Shown one piece after another: positions 47,522-56,001 of a DNA stretch of 64,000 nucleotides. The DNA is from Orlajensenia flava. GTDB taxonomy: Bacteria; Actinomycetota; Actinomycetes; Actinomycetales; Microbacteriaceae. Both the position numbers and the translations under genes were made by a program. The notes below the pieces were generated by a model. The model had not been told where the DNA came from, did no database searches, and saw only the letters and a program-made list of their open reading frames with translations. Position 1 is the first letter of the stretch. Every line of letters begins with the position of its first letter. The DNA lies in the NCBI RefSeq assembly GCF_004801905.1, contig NZ_SSSN01000003.1, positions 620,001 to 684,000 of the forward strand. Reading direction: 5' to 3'.

Positions 47522-48223
47522 TCATCCGTTCGTGACGCGACCGAGAGCCGAGCGCAGCAGGCTCACGCGGACACGTTCCAGGTGCGCGGCGAGCTCGAGG
47601 GCGAGCTCCGCCGATCGCGCCCGACTGGACGCCGTGCGGCGCCGCGAGACGGGTGCGATGGCGCTCTCGATGAGAGCCGCGTCGCGCTCCGCCGCTGCGC
47701 GGTAGCCGCGCAGGTGACGAGGCTCGACGCCGGCGCGGCCCAGTTCGACGAGCGCCCGCAGCACCGTCACGGCCTCCTCGCCATAGGTCTCGCCGGGGGT
47801 GATGAGAGCCGCAGACACCGCCTCGGTGAACAGGACGGCGGATGCGCCTGACTCGCGCAGCAGGTCGTCCTTGCCGAAGCGGCGCGCCATGGGGAGCATC
47901 GTGGGCGTGCCGGGCACGGCGCCGGGGAGGGTGGGTACATGACCGGAGTCGATCTGCTCGAGGTAACCCCGGATGACCTTGAGAGGGAGGTAGTGATCGC
48001 GCTGGAGCGCGAGGATGCTGCTGATGCGGTCGAGATCGGCCGAGCAGAACTTGCGGTAGCCGGACTCGGTGCGGGCCGGGGAGATCAGGCCCTGCTCTTC
48101 GAGGAAGCGCAGCTTCGACGGGGTGAGTTCGGGAAACTCGGGAGTGAGCCGCGCGAGAACCTGTCCGATGCTGAGCAGAGGGGCGTCAGGCGCCCGGGAG
48201 GAGGCGGCCTGGGCCGCCATCAC
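47522..48223 (-). CDS. ftsR: MerR-family regulator, FtsR/Rv1828-like
   Basis: A 233-residue MerR protein (LLSIGQVLARLTPEFPELTP, KLRFLEEQGLISPARTESGYRKF) followed by a helical effector region. Position directly after garA matches Rv1828 and the C. glutamicum regulator FtsR, which activates ftsZ. GTG 48223 overlaps the garA stop (GTGA), so the two are translationally coupled. The symbol is assigned from context and motif; whether it controls the ftsZ promoter here is not shown. Confidence 0.82.
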   Translation of the reverse strand: MMAAQAASSRAPDAPLLSIGQVLARLTPEFPELTPSKLRFLEEQGLISPARTESGYRKFCSADLDRISSILALQRDHYLPLKVIRGYLEQIDSGHVPTLPGAVPGTPTMLPMARRFGKDDLLRESGASAVLFTEAVSAALITPGETYGEEAVTVLRALVELGRAGVEPRHLRGYRAAAERDAALIESAIAPVSRRRTASSRARSAELALELAAHLERVRVSLLRSALGRVTNG

Positions 48224-48726
48224 GCACCGGCGAGGTCGAGCCTCGATGAGTAGAACGTGAGCCTGAACTTGCCGATCTGCACCTCGGCACCATCGCTCAG
48301 CAGCGCGGTCTCGATGCGCACGCCGTCGAAGTAGGTTCCGTTCAACGAGCCGAGGTCCTTCACCTCGAACGCCGTGCGGTGACGCAGGAACTGCGCGTGA
48401 TGCCGCGAGACGGTGACGTCGTCGAGGAAGATGTCCGCGTCGGGGTGGCGACCGGCGCTGGTGATGTCGGCGTCGAGCAGGAACCGTGCCCCGGAGTTGG
48501 GCCCGCGCCGCACGATCAGCAGCGCCGAACCCGACGGGAGGGCGCCGATGGCCTCCTCCTCCTCACTGGTGAGGTCACTGTCGAGGGCAGCCAGTTGGGC
48601 GGCCTGCTCCTGTGAAAAGGTGAGCGTGGTATCGGCGCTCTGCGCTTCGGGCACGGACTCGCTGAATGTGCCGTCGACGTCTTCACCGTCGGACGGCCGC
48701 ACAGCCGGGTTATCGGACTCGACCAC
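48220..48726 (-). CDS. garA: GarA/OdhI-type FHA-domain protein
   Basis: Phosphorylation-switched regulator of 2-oxoglutarate metabolism in actinobacteria. The 168-residue protein has a flexible acidic N-terminus with a Thr-Thr pair (Thr33-Thr34, ADTTLTF) where GarA/OdhI are phosphorylated by Ser/Thr kinases, and a C-terminal FHA domain (SAGRHPDADIFLDDVTVSRH, DLGSLNGTYFDGVRIE). GTG 48726 has an AGGAGG site 6 bases upstream. The Thr motif reads DTTL rather than the classical ETTS. It follows pgsA by 10 bp. Confidence 0.92.
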   Translation of the reverse strand: MVESDNPAVRPSDGEDVDGTFSESVPEAQSADTTLTFSQEQAAQLAALDSDLTSEEEEAIGALPSGSALLIVRRGPNSGARFLLDADITSAGRHPDADIFLDDVTVSRHHAQFLRHRTAFEVKDLGSLNGTYFDGVRIETALLSDGAEVQIGKFRLTFYSSRLDLAGA

Positions 48727-48736
48727 GTGACACCTC

Positions 48737-49348
48737 CTATCCCTCCAGCGTATCCGATCGGACGGACGCTGCAGGCTGCGGCAGGCGAATGACCCGCGCC
48801 GTTTCGATGGCGTAGATGATGCCGGCCCACCAGTACAGGAAGGCACCCCACAACGCCACGGCCCAGCCGATCGGCTCGGCGCCCGGCGCGAGGCTCGGGA
48901 AGGCCACTCCGAGCATGATGATGGGCAGTCCGAGGAACAGGGCGAAGGTGGCGACCTTGCCCAGTTGGTGCACAGGCAACGGGCCGTAACCGTTGCTCGC
49001 GAGGATGATCCCCAGCACGGCGAGGAACACGTCGCGCCCCACGATGACGGCGACGAGCCACCACGGGATGAGTTCACGCGCGGCGAGGCCGAGGAGGGCT
49101 GCGAACAGGTAGAGCCGATCGGCGGCCGGATCGAGCAGCTGGCCCAGCCGGGAGATCTGGTTCAAGCGACGGGCCAGGTAGCCGTCGAGGAAGTCAGTGG
49201 CACTGGCGACGGCGAGCACGACCAGCGCGGCGACGTCCTGCGCCGAGATGAGCAGCACGAGGAAGACGGGCACGAGGGCGAGCCGGAAGAAGCTCAGGAT
49301 GTTGGGCACCGTGAGCACGCGAGAACTCGCTTCGCTCGGGCCGACCAC
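48737..49348 (-). CDS. CDP-alcohol phosphatidyltransferase (PgsA family)
   Basis: Integral membrane enzyme that transfers a phosphatidyl group from CDP-diacylglycerol to an alcohol such as glycerol-3-phosphate. The 203-residue protein has the catalytic motif DFLDGYLARRLNQISRLGQ then LLDPAADR, with the Asp residues at 52, 55, 73 and 77, and several hydrophobic segments. The pgsA-garA-merR order resembles M. tuberculosis Rv1822-Rv1828. The exact product (PG phosphate or another phospholipid) is not deducible. Confidence 0.9.
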   Translation of the reverse strand: MVGPSEASSRVLTVPNILSFFRLALVPVFLVLLISAQDVAALVVLAVASATDFLDGYLARRLNQISRLGQLLDPAADRLYLFAALLGLAARELIPWWLVAVIVGRDVFLAVLGIILASNGYGPLPVHQLGKVATFALFLGLPIIMLGVAFPSLAPGAEPIGWAVALWGAFLYWWAGIIYAIETARVIRLPQPAASVRSDTLEG

Positions 49349-49358
49349 GGGCCGAGTC

Positions 49359-49364
49359 TACAAT
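49359..49364 (+). promoter_or_regulatory. -10 box, leaderless promoter of the DUF1295 gene
   Basis: TACAAT ends 7 bases before ATG 49372. It overlaps an earlier in-frame ATG (49363), which therefore is unlikely to be the start. Confidence 0.65.
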
Positions 49365-49371
49365 GCGATGC

Positions 49372-50202
49372 ATGAACCCCCTCGTCACCTGTCTCTGGAT
49401 CTGCGGCGTGACGATCGCCCTCACGTGGATCGCCTCGCTCGTCACCCGCGAGTACTCCTGGGTGGACCGCATCTGGTCCATCTCGCCCGTCATCTACGTC
49501 TGGGTCTTCGCTGCCGCGAGCGGCATGACGGATGCGCGGCTGGTGCTGATGGCCTGCCTCGTCACGGCCTGGGGCGCCCGGTTGACCTTCAACTTCGCGC
49601 GCAAGGGCGGCTACGCCCGCGGAGGCGAGGACTACCGCTGGGCGGCCCTGCGCAAGCGGATGTCGCCCGCGCTCTACCAGGTGTTCAACCTGCTCTTCAT
49701 CTCGATCTACCAGAACGCCCTCATCCTCGGCATCACGCTGCCGGCGTGGACGGTGTACGCCGCATCGCCTCGCACCCCCCTCGGAATCTGGGACATCCTG
49801 ATCGCCGTGCTCTTCCTCGCGCTCCTCGCCGGCGAGACCATCGCCGACCAGCAGCAGTGGAACTTCCACCAATGGAAGAAGACGGAGAGCGCGGCCGCCC
49901 GCACGCCGTCGCCGACATTCCTCACGACAGGGTTGTTCCGCTACTCGCGTCACCCCAACTTCTTCTTCGAACAGTCGCAGTGGTGGGCGTTCTACCTCTT
50001 CGCGATCGTGGCGACGGGCAGCGTCTTCCACTGGACGCTGCTCTTCCCCGTGCTGCTCAGCCTGCTGTTCGTGGGTTCGACCGTGTTCACCGAGGCGATC
50101 TCGAAGCAGCGGCATCCGGAATACGTCGACTACCAAGCGGGGACGTCGGCGATCGTGCCGTGGTTCCCCCGCCGGCACCAGCCGACGACCGAGACCGCTT
50201 AG
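49372..50202 (+). CDS. DUF1295 family membrane protein (steroid 5-alpha-reductase-like fold)
   Basis: A 276-residue polytopic protein with seven or so hydrophobic segments and the DUF1295 signature (EYSWVDRIWSISPVIYVW, QQWNFHQWKK, FLTTGLFRYSRHPNFFFEQS). The fold groups with isoprenylcysteine methyltransferases and steroid reductases. The substrate is unknown. Start 49372 is chosen over the ATG three codons earlier because of the TACAAT box. It overlaps the convergent Nudix gene by four bases (50199-50202). Confidence 0.88.
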   Translation: MNPLVTCLWICGVTIALTWIASLVTREYSWVDRIWSISPVIYVWVFAAASGMTDARLVLMACLVTAWGARLTFNFARKGGYARGGEDYRWAALRKRMSPALYQVFNLLFISIYQNALILGITLPAWTVYAASPRTPLGIWDILIAVLFLALLAGETIADQQQWNFHQWKKTESAAARTPSPTFLTTGLFRYSRHPNFFFEQSQWWAFYLFAIVATGSVFHWTLLFPVLLSLLFVGSTVFTEAISKQRHPEYVDYQAGTSAIVPWFPRRHQPTTETA

Positions 50203-50672
50203 TCGCGCAGCAGGGGTCGCAGCGACGGCCAACTCGCCGCGAACCCGGGGTGCAACGGCAGGTCGTCGACCTCGGCGATGGGGATCCACCGCACCTCGAT
50301 GCTCTCGGGGTCGGCGACGAACGGCTCGAAACGCCGCACGGCGCGCGCGACCACGGTCGTGTACGACCAGAAGCCGAGGTCGTACAGCGAGCTGCCGATC
50401 ACCTCGACGTCGGCCGGACGGACGCCTGCCTCCTCGCCGGCCTCGCGGATGGCGCCGTCGACCGCGCTCTCGCCTTCATGTCGGGCTCCCCCGGGAAGCC
50501 CCCACGTGCCGCCGAAATGGCTCCATTCCGCGCGATGCTGCATGAGCACGCCATCCTCGGGGTGCCACGCCAGGAGGCCGGCAGCTCCGAACCGTCCCCA
50601 GAACCGTCGCCCGTCGGGTCCCTCCACCCAGGCGTCGCCGGTCTGTCCGCTCATGCATCCAGCATGCCGCAC
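50199..50672 (-). CDS. Nudix hydrolase
   Basis: A 157-residue Nudix-domain protein with an intact Nudix box (GGARHEGESAVDGAIREAGE then EAG, about residues 60-83), so hydrolysis of a nucleoside-diphosphate-linked substrate is likely. The substrate is not deducible. ATG 50672 is supported by an AGGAG ribosome site about 7 bases upstream; an in-frame ATG six codons later (50654) is less well placed. Confidence 0.88.
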   Translation of the reverse strand: MRHAGCMSGQTGDAWVEGPDGRRFWGRFGAAGLLAWHPEDGVLMQHRAEWSHFGGTWGLPGGARHEGESAVDGAIREAGEEAGVRPADVEVIGSSLYDLGFWSYTTVVARAVRRFEPFVADPESIEVRWIPIAEVDDLPLHPGFAASWPSLRPLLRD

Positions 50673-50688
50673 TCCTGCCGTGCGGGAG

Positions 50689-51198
50689 TCAGTCGTCGTC
50701 GCGGACCGTCATCGCCGTGCCCACATCATCGAGGAAGCGCACCACGGATTCGCGCTCGCCGGGCGTGAGCCGGCGTGCAGCCTCGAGCATCCGCCGGTGG
50801 GTCCTCTCCAGGGTCCGGCGCACCTCGTGGTGCGAGGACGGAGTCGGACGGATAATCGCGGCGCGACGGTCGCTCGGGTGCGGCAGTCTCTCGATGTGCC
50901 CTGATGCCGAGAGCCGACCGATCAGCTTGGCGGTCGCCGCGGTGGAGATCTGAAGATGGTGGGCGATCTCGGTCGGCCCGACCCCGCGCCCCTCCCGCTC
51001 GGCTGCGATGAGGAAGCGGAGAGCGGCCAGATCGGTCTCGTTCATGTCCATGTCGCCCTGCGTGCGCGAGCGCATCCCGTGCTCGGCCCGACGGAACCGA
51101 CGGAGCGCCTCGAGCACCGCGATGGCCTGCTCGTCGTCGGCGTCATCGTCGTACCAGTAGGGCGCACCGATCGCCGGTGAATCTGTTGGGATCGCCAT
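50689..51198 (-). CDS. MarR-family regulator, CrtR-like, divergent from the carotenoid operon
   Basis: A 169-residue MarR protein with the winged helix at about 85-140 (GPTEIAHHLQISTAATAKLI, GHIERLPHPSDRRAAIIRPT). It is divergent from idi-crtEBIYeYfEb. In C. glutamicum the MarR-type CrtR represses the crtE operon and responds to prenyl diphosphates; orthology here is inferred from position and family. ATG 51198 follows a TAGCAT -10 box (51206-51211) by 7 bases; an ATG three codons earlier (51207) is possible. An inverted repeat overlaps the promoter. Confidence 0.88.
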   Translation of the reverse strand: MAIPTDSPAIGAPYWYDDDADDEQAIAVLEALRRFRRAEHGMRSRTQGDMDMNETDLAALRFLIAAEREGRGVGPTEIAHHLQISTAATAKLIGRLSASGHIERLPHPSDRRAAIIRPTPSSHHEVRRTLERTHRRMLEAARRLTPGERESVVRFLDDVGTAMTVRDDD

Positions 51199-51205
51199 GG
51201 GAATC

Positions 51206-51211
51206 ATGCTA
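51206..51211 (-). promoter_or_regulatory. -10 box, leaderless promoter of the MarR/CrtR-like gene
   Basis: TAGCAT (minus strand) ends 7 bases before ATG 51198 and partly overlaps the first CTAAC operator half-site, consistent with autorepression. Confidence 0.55.
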
Positions 51212-51237
51212 ACGTCGAATTCACTAACCCAGTTAGC
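51208..51237. promoter_or_regulatory. Candidate CrtR operator between crtR-like gene and idi
   Basis: The 69-bp divergent gap has a 13-bp palindrome CTAAC-CCA-GTTAG (51224-51236) and an additional CTAAC half-site at 51209. Read more widely it forms GCTAAC (51208-51213) opposed to GTTAGC (51232-51237). The arrangement overlaps the -10 of the regulator and lies just upstream of idi, so one protein could control both directions. Confidence 0.65.
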
Positions 51238-51267
51238 TATTTGTGGACATTCTCGGGGTGATGCACG

Positions 51268-51825
51268 ATGGTGACGATGACGCTCAACGACACCGGAGCC
51301 GCGGCGGAGGACGAGATCGTCCTGCTCGACGGTGACGGTCGCCCCGTGGGCACGGCCCTCAAGTCCGCGGCGCACGGCCCGGACACGGCCCTGCACCTCG
51401 CCTTCTCCTGCTACGTGCTGAACGCCGACGGTCGTCTGCTCATCACGCGACGCGCGCTCGACAAGCTGAGCTGGCCAGGCATCTGGACGAACTCGTTCTG
51501 CGGCCACCCCCGACCGGCCGAGCCGCTGCTGAGCGCCGTCCGGCGACGCGCGGACTTCGAGCTCGGGATCTCGATCGAGGACATCACTCTCGCACTCCCC
51601 TTGTTCCGCTACCGGGCCACCGATGCACACGGAACGGTCGAGAACGAGATCTGCCCCGTCTACGTCGCGCGGACGCGCGACGAGCCGGAGCCCGACCCCC
51701 GCGAGGTCGCCGAGTACGTCTGGGCCGAGCCGGATGCCGTCATCCGGGCCGCAGCGGAGACGCCGTGGGCGTTCAGCCCGTGGATGGTCCTGCAGCTCGA
51801 GCAGCTGGAGCGCTTCGGTGCTTGA
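51268..51825 (+). CDS. idi: Isopentenyl-diphosphate delta-isomerase type I
   Basis: Interconverts isopentenyl and dimethylallyl diphosphate, supplying substrate for CrtE. The 185-residue Nudix-fold protein has the type I active-site Cys78 (WTNSFCGHPRP) and the metal/proton Glu region HGTVENEICPVY (Glu125, Glu127). It is the first gene of the carotenoid operon. In-frame starts at 51268, 51271 (GTG) and 51277 differ by three residues at most. It overlaps crtE by eight bases. Confidence 0.95.
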   Translation: MVTMTLNDTGAAAEDEIVLLDGDGRPVGTALKSAAHGPDTALHLAFSCYVLNADGRLLITRRALDKLSWPGIWTNSFCGHPRPAEPLLSAVRRRADFELGISIEDITLALPLFRYRATDAHGTVENEICPVYVARTRDEPEPDPREVAEYVWAEPDAVIRAAAETPWAFSPWMVLQLEQLERFGA

Positions 51826-52864
51826 CGTCGTGCTCTCCCCCCTTCAGGAGGAGCTCGATCGATACTTCGCGGCAGCGCGGCTGCGCGCGAGCGACTACGG
51901 CGAGCACTACGTCGAATTGTGGGACCGTCTGGAGCAGGCCAGCGCGGGCGGCAAGCGCGCCCGGCCGGCCCTCGTGCTGACCGCTCACCGCCATCTCGGC
52001 GGATCCGACGAGCGCGCGGCCGTGCAGCTCGCGCTCGCGTTCGAATTGCTGCACACCGCCTTCCTCATCCACGACGACGTCATCGACCACGACGACACCC
52101 GCCGCGGCGTGCCGACCCTCATCGGCGCCTTCACCGAGCGCGGCGTCTCCGCCGGGGTCGACCGCGGCTCGTCGCAGAACTGGGGTGAAGCCGCCGCGCT
52201 GCTCGCCGGCGACCTCGCGCTCAGTCACGCCCACCGCCTGGTCGCCCAGGTTCAGACGGATGCCGGGACGCGCGACCAGTTGCTGGACATCCTCGACCGG
52301 GCCGTCTTCATCTCGGCGGCCGGGGAACTCTCGGATGTGACCAACTCCGCCACTCGCGGATCGCTCCCCGTGAGCGACGTGCTCGCCACCCTCGAGCGCA
52401 AGACGGCGGTCTACTCATGCGAGGCACCCCTGCAGGCCGGTGCCGTGCTGGCCGGCGCGGGTGAGGAGGACGTGGCGACGCTCGGGCGATACGGTCGACT
52501 GGTGGGCGTGGCGTTCCAGCTCACCGACGACATCCTCGGCGTCTTCGGCGAGGAGGCGACCACCGGCAAGAGCGCCCACGCCGATCTGCGGGAGGGGAAG
52601 CACACCACGTTGATAGCTCACGCGGCGACGACGGATGCCTGGCCGGACATCGCACCACACATCGGCGACCCCGAGCTGACCGCTGAACGCGCGGCGGTCG
52701 TCCGTGAGCGCCTCCGGGAGTGCGGCGCCCTCGACGACACCCTGCGACTCGCCCGCGGCCATGCCGAGCTCGCCAAGGCCGAGCTCTCGGCATCCGCCCT
52801 GCCCTCTGCCCTGACCGCCCAGCTGGCCGTGTTCGCCGACCGAGCCGTGGAGCGTGTGCGGTGA
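51818..52864 (+). CDS. crtE: Geranylgeranyl diphosphate synthase (carotenoid operon)
   Basis: Makes the C20 precursor for phytoene synthesis. The 348-residue prenyl synthase shows GGKRARPALVLTA, the first Asp-rich motif HDDVIDHDDTRRG (residues 85-97) and the second QLTDDILGVFGEEATTGKS. GTG 51818 has a GGAG site 7 bases upstream inside idi; a GTG at 51830 is an alternative. It overlaps idi by eight bases and crtB by four. Confidence 0.94.
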   Translation: MLDVVLSPLQEELDRYFAAARLRASDYGEHYVELWDRLEQASAGGKRARPALVLTAHRHLGGSDERAAVQLALAFELLHTAFLIHDDVIDHDDTRRGVPTLIGAFTERGVSAGVDRGSSQNWGEAAALLAGDLALSHAHRLVAQVQTDAGTRDQLLDILDRAVFISAAGELSDVTNSATRGSLPVSDVLATLERKTAVYSCEAPLQAGAVLAGAGEEDVATLGRYGRLVGVAFQLTDDILGVFGEEATTGKSAHADLREGKHTTLIAHAATTDAWPDIAPHIGDPELTAERAAVVRERLRECGALDDTLRLARGHAELAKAELSASALPSALTAQLAVFADRAVERVR

Positions 52865-53745
52865 GCGGGCAGGAACCCGATCCGATCGGCGCGTACACCG
52901 AGGCTGCCACGGCGAGCGCCGCCACCGTCATCCGGTTCTACTCGACATCGTTCGGGGCGGCCGCGCGGCTGCTGGAACCGGTGGTGCGGGAGCAGGTGCG
53001 CTCCATCTACGCGCTCGTGCGGGTCGCCGACGAGGTGGTCGACGGCGCAGCCGCTGCCGCGGGCCTCGACCTCCGCACCCAGCTCGAACAGCTCGACGAC
53101 CTCGAACGAGAGACCGAGCGGGCGATGGCGATCGGGTTCTCCACCAACCTCGTGGTGCACGCCTTCGCGGTCACCGCACGCCTGACCGGGATCGGCACCG
53201 ATCTCACCGCGCCGTTCTTCGCCTCCATGCGACGCGACCTCGATGCCGATCCCCTCGACGACGACGAGGTCGCGGCCTACATCCACGGCTCGGCCGAGGT
53301 GGTCGGCCTGATGTGCCTGCGCGCGTTCATCATCGGGTCCCATCCGTCGCCCACGGCTCTCGCAGAACTCGAGGACGGCGCGACTCACCTCGGCGCTGCG
53401 TTCCAGAAGGTCAACTTCCTGCGCGACCTGTCCGCCGACTGGGTGCGGCTCGGTCGTAACTACTTCCCCGGAGTGGACCCCGCTCACCTCACCGAGCATC
53501 AGAAGCACCTCATCCTGGACGACATCGACCTCGACCTCGCCATCGCAGGCCGCTGCATCCCGCACCTCCCCCGCGGGTCTCGGGCCGCCGTCGCCGCCGC
53601 TCACGCCCTGTTCGCCCGGCTCGCAGCGAAACTGCGCGGCACACCGGCCGGTTCCCTGCTGACCGCACGCGTACGGGTCCCGGATGCGGAGAAGCTCACC
53701 ATCGCCGTTCACGCCGCCCTCACCTCGGGCGGACGGGAGCGATGA
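52861..53745 (+). CDS. crtB: Phytoene synthase
   Basis: Head-to-head condensation of two geranylgeranyl diphosphates to phytoene. The 294-residue protein has the squalene/phytoene synthase motifs FYSTSFGAA, the first Asp-rich motif RVADEVVDG, and the second region KVNFLRDLSADWVRLGRNYF. GTG 52861 overlaps the crtE stop (GTGA). Although the frame is open further upstream, that part lies inside crtE and has no family similarity. Confidence 0.96.
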   Translation: MSGQEPDPIGAYTEAATASAATVIRFYSTSFGAAARLLEPVVREQVRSIYALVRVADEVVDGAAAAAGLDLRTQLEQLDDLERETERAMAIGFSTNLVVHAFAVTARLTGIGTDLTAPFFASMRRDLDADPLDDDEVAAYIHGSAEVVGLMCLRAFIIGSHPSPTALAELEDGATHLGAAFQKVNFLRDLSADWVRLGRNYFPGVDPAHLTEHQKHLILDDIDLDLAIAGRCIPHLPRGSRAAVAAAHALFARLAAKLRGTPAGSLLTARVRVPDAEKLTIAVHAALTSGGRER

Positions 53746-55316
53746 TGCGCACCATCGTGATCGGCGGAGGAATCGCCGGTCTGGCAACGGCGTCACTTCT
53801 CGCACGTGAGGGGCGAGAAGTGACGCTGCTCGAGTCGGCGGCCACTGTGGGTGGTCGCGCGGGCAGTTGGGAGCAGGACGGGTTCCGGTTCGACACGGGC
53901 CCGTCCTGGTACCTGATGCCCGAGGTGTTCGAGCACTTCTACCGCCTTCACGGCACGACGGCCGCCGAGCAGCTCGACCTCGTGCAGCTCGATCCCGGCT
54001 ACCGCGTCTACTTCGAGGGCCACCACGAACCCGTCGATATCGCCGCCGGTCGCGCCGAGAACCTCGCCGTCTTCGAGGGCATCGAGCCCGGGGCAGGCGA
54101 GGCACTCGACCGCTATCTGGTCTCGGCCGAGTCGACCTATCATGACGCCGTCGACCGCTTCCTCTACACCAGCTTCGCGTCAATGCGCCCGTTCGCCTCC
54201 CGCGAGCTGTTGGGCAAAGCCGGGCGGCTCGCGCGGCTGCTGCTGCGCCCGCTCGACCGATTCGCCGCCTCGTACGTGAGCGACAACCGACTCCGCCAGA
54301 TCCTCGGCTACCCCGCCGTCTTCCTGGGCTCCTCCCCCACCATGACGCCGGCGATGTACCACCTCATGAGCTACCTCGACCTCGACGAGGGGGTCCTCTA
54401 CCCGCGGGGCGGCTTCACACGGGTGATCGCCTCGATCGCCGACCTCGCACGCGAGAGCGGCGTGCGCATCGTGACGGATGCGCGGGTCACCGCCATCCGC
54501 ACGACGCCCGGTGCCCGAGCTTCCGTCGCAGGCGTCGACTACGTGCACGACGGGCAGACCGTGTCGCTCAACGCCGACGAGGTCGTCTCGGCGGCCGACC
54601 TGCACCACACGGAGACCGAACTGGTCGCGCCCGAGCACCGCAGTTACCCCGAGCGCTGGTGGCGACGGCGCACCTCGGGACCCGGTGCCGTGCTGGTCAT
54701 GCTCGGCGTGCGCGGGGAACTGCCAGAACTCAGCCACCACACCCTGTTCTTCACCGAGGACTGGGACGAGAACTTCGGCCGCATCTTCGCGTCGGAGGCC
54801 TCGATCCCCGAGCCGGCCTCGTTCTACGCGTGCAAGCCGAGCGCTACTGATGACGACGTCGCCCCCGACGGCGACAGCAACCTGTTCCTGCTCATCCCGG
54901 TACCGGCCGATCCGGGCATCGGACGCGGTGGTGTCGATGGTTCCGGCGACTCCCAGGTCGAGCTGGTGGCAGACCTCGCCATCCGTCGCCTGTCGGAGTG
55001 GGCGGGCATCCCCGACCTGGCCGAACGCGTCGTCGTGCGTCGGACCGTCGGACCCGGCGACTTCGCAGCCGACCTGAACTCCTGGAAGGGCGGCGCGCTC
55101 GGGCCGGCGCACACCCTCGGCCAGAGCGCGATGCTGCGCGGCTCGAACGCCTCGAAGCGCGTGACGGGGTTGTACTACGCGGGAGGATCCACGATCCCCG
55201 GCATCGGGCTGCCCATGTGCCTCATCAGCGCCGAGATCCTACTCAAGCGCCTGCGGGGAGACACGTCGACGAGTCCGCTGCCCGAACCCGCCCGCGACGG
55301 CGCGCCGGCCCGGTGA
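53742..55316 (+). CDS. crtI: Phytoene desaturase
   Basis: FAD-dependent desaturase converting phytoene to lycopene. The 524-residue protein has the N-terminal dinucleotide motif IVIGGGIAGLATASLLAREG, LLESAATVGGRAGSWEQDGF and FDTGPSWYLMP. The bacterial CrtI signature lies near the C-terminus (GLYYAGGSTIPGIGLPMCLI). It overlaps crtB by four bases (ATGA) and crtYe by four (GTGA). Confidence 0.97.
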   Translation: MMRTIVIGGGIAGLATASLLAREGREVTLLESAATVGGRAGSWEQDGFRFDTGPSWYLMPEVFEHFYRLHGTTAAEQLDLVQLDPGYRVYFEGHHEPVDIAAGRAENLAVFEGIEPGAGEALDRYLVSAESTYHDAVDRFLYTSFASMRPFASRELLGKAGRLARLLLRPLDRFAASYVSDNRLRQILGYPAVFLGSSPTMTPAMYHLMSYLDLDEGVLYPRGGFTRVIASIADLARESGVRIVTDARVTAIRTTPGARASVAGVDYVHDGQTVSLNADEVVSAADLHHTETELVAPEHRSYPERWWRRRTSGPGAVLVMLGVRGELPELSHHTLFFTEDWDENFGRIFASEASIPEPASFYACKPSATDDDVAPDGDSNLFLLIPVPADPGIGRGGVDGSGDSQVELVADLAIRRLSEWAGIPDLAERVVVRRTVGPGDFAADLNSWKGGALGPAHTLGQSAMLRGSNASKRVTGLYYAGGSTIPGIGLPMCLISAEILLKRLRGDTSTSPLPEPARDGAPAR

Positions 55317-55639
55317 GCTTCCTCTACCTGGGGGCGCTGCTGGCCTCCCTCGCCGGGATGGTGGTGCTCGACTGGCGCTATCGGCTGTTCTTCTGGCGAT
55401 CGCCGTGGCGCGCCGTGGTGGTGATGCTCGCCGGCCTCGCCGTGTTCGTGGTGTGGGACGTCGCGGGGATCGCGCTCGGACTGTTCACGCGCGGCGAGTC
55501 CTCGATCATGACCGGCGTGCTGCTCGGCCACGAGTTCCCCCTCGAGGAGATCTTCTTCCTCGCCTTCCTCTGCTACCTCACGATGAACCTGTTCGCCGTG
55601 TTCGAGCGCCTGCTGGCGGCGCGGAAGGCCGACCGATGA
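55313..55639 (+). CDS. crtYe: C50 carotenoid cyclase subunit, CrtYe-like
   Basis: A 108-residue membrane protein with three hydrophobic segments (FLYLGALLASLAGMVVL; VVVMLAGLAVFVVWD; EEIFFLAFLCYLTMNLFAVF). It is half of the heterodimeric lycopene-type cyclase that closes rings on C50 carotenoids. PLEEIFFLAF is the conserved cyclase motif. Which ring type (epsilon, beta or gamma) is formed cannot be told by eye, so the e/f names follow the C. glutamicum decaprenoxanthin order. Confidence 0.88.
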   Translation: MSFLYLGALLASLAGMVVLDWRYRLFFWRSPWRAVVVMLAGLAVFVVWDVAGIALGLFTRGESSIMTGVLLGHEFPLEEIFFLAFLCYLTMNLFAVFERLLAARKADR

Positions 55640-56001
55640 GCTACCCGGTGCTCAACCTCGTCATCCTCGCCCCGGTGGTGGCGATCGCCGTCATCGCCCT
55701 CGTTCGACGCCCGAGGATGCTCGCTCCGATCGGCCTGACCGTGCTCTGCACCGTCATCCTCACCGCCGTCTTCGACAACATCATGATCGCCAACGGCATC
55801 GTCGCCTACGACCTGGCCGGACGATCGGGGTGGGGCGTCGGGCTCGCGCCCGTCGAGGACTTCGCCTATCCGTTGGCCGCCGCGTTGCTGCTGCCCTCCC
55901 TATGGGCTCTCGTGGGCGGCCCGTCTGATGAGCAGGCGGCGGATGATGCCTCCTCCCTCGGGACGGCGCGGAGCGAGGAGAAGGCGGATGCAGCAGACTG
56001 A
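55636..56001 (+). CDS. crtYf: C50 carotenoid cyclase subunit, CrtYf-like
   Basis: A 121-residue membrane protein with three hydrophobic segments and the motif PVEDFAYPLAAALLLPSLWAL, partner of the preceding subunit. It starts at ATG 55636 overlapping crtYe by four bases. The last ~25 residues are charged and low in complexity and contain the start of the next gene. Confidence 0.88.
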   Translation: MSYPVLNLVILAPVVAIAVIALVRRPRMLAPIGLTVLCTVILTAVFDNIMIANGIVAYDLAGRSGWGVGLAPVEDFAYPLAAALLLPSLWALVGGPSDEQAADDASSLGTARSEEKADAAD

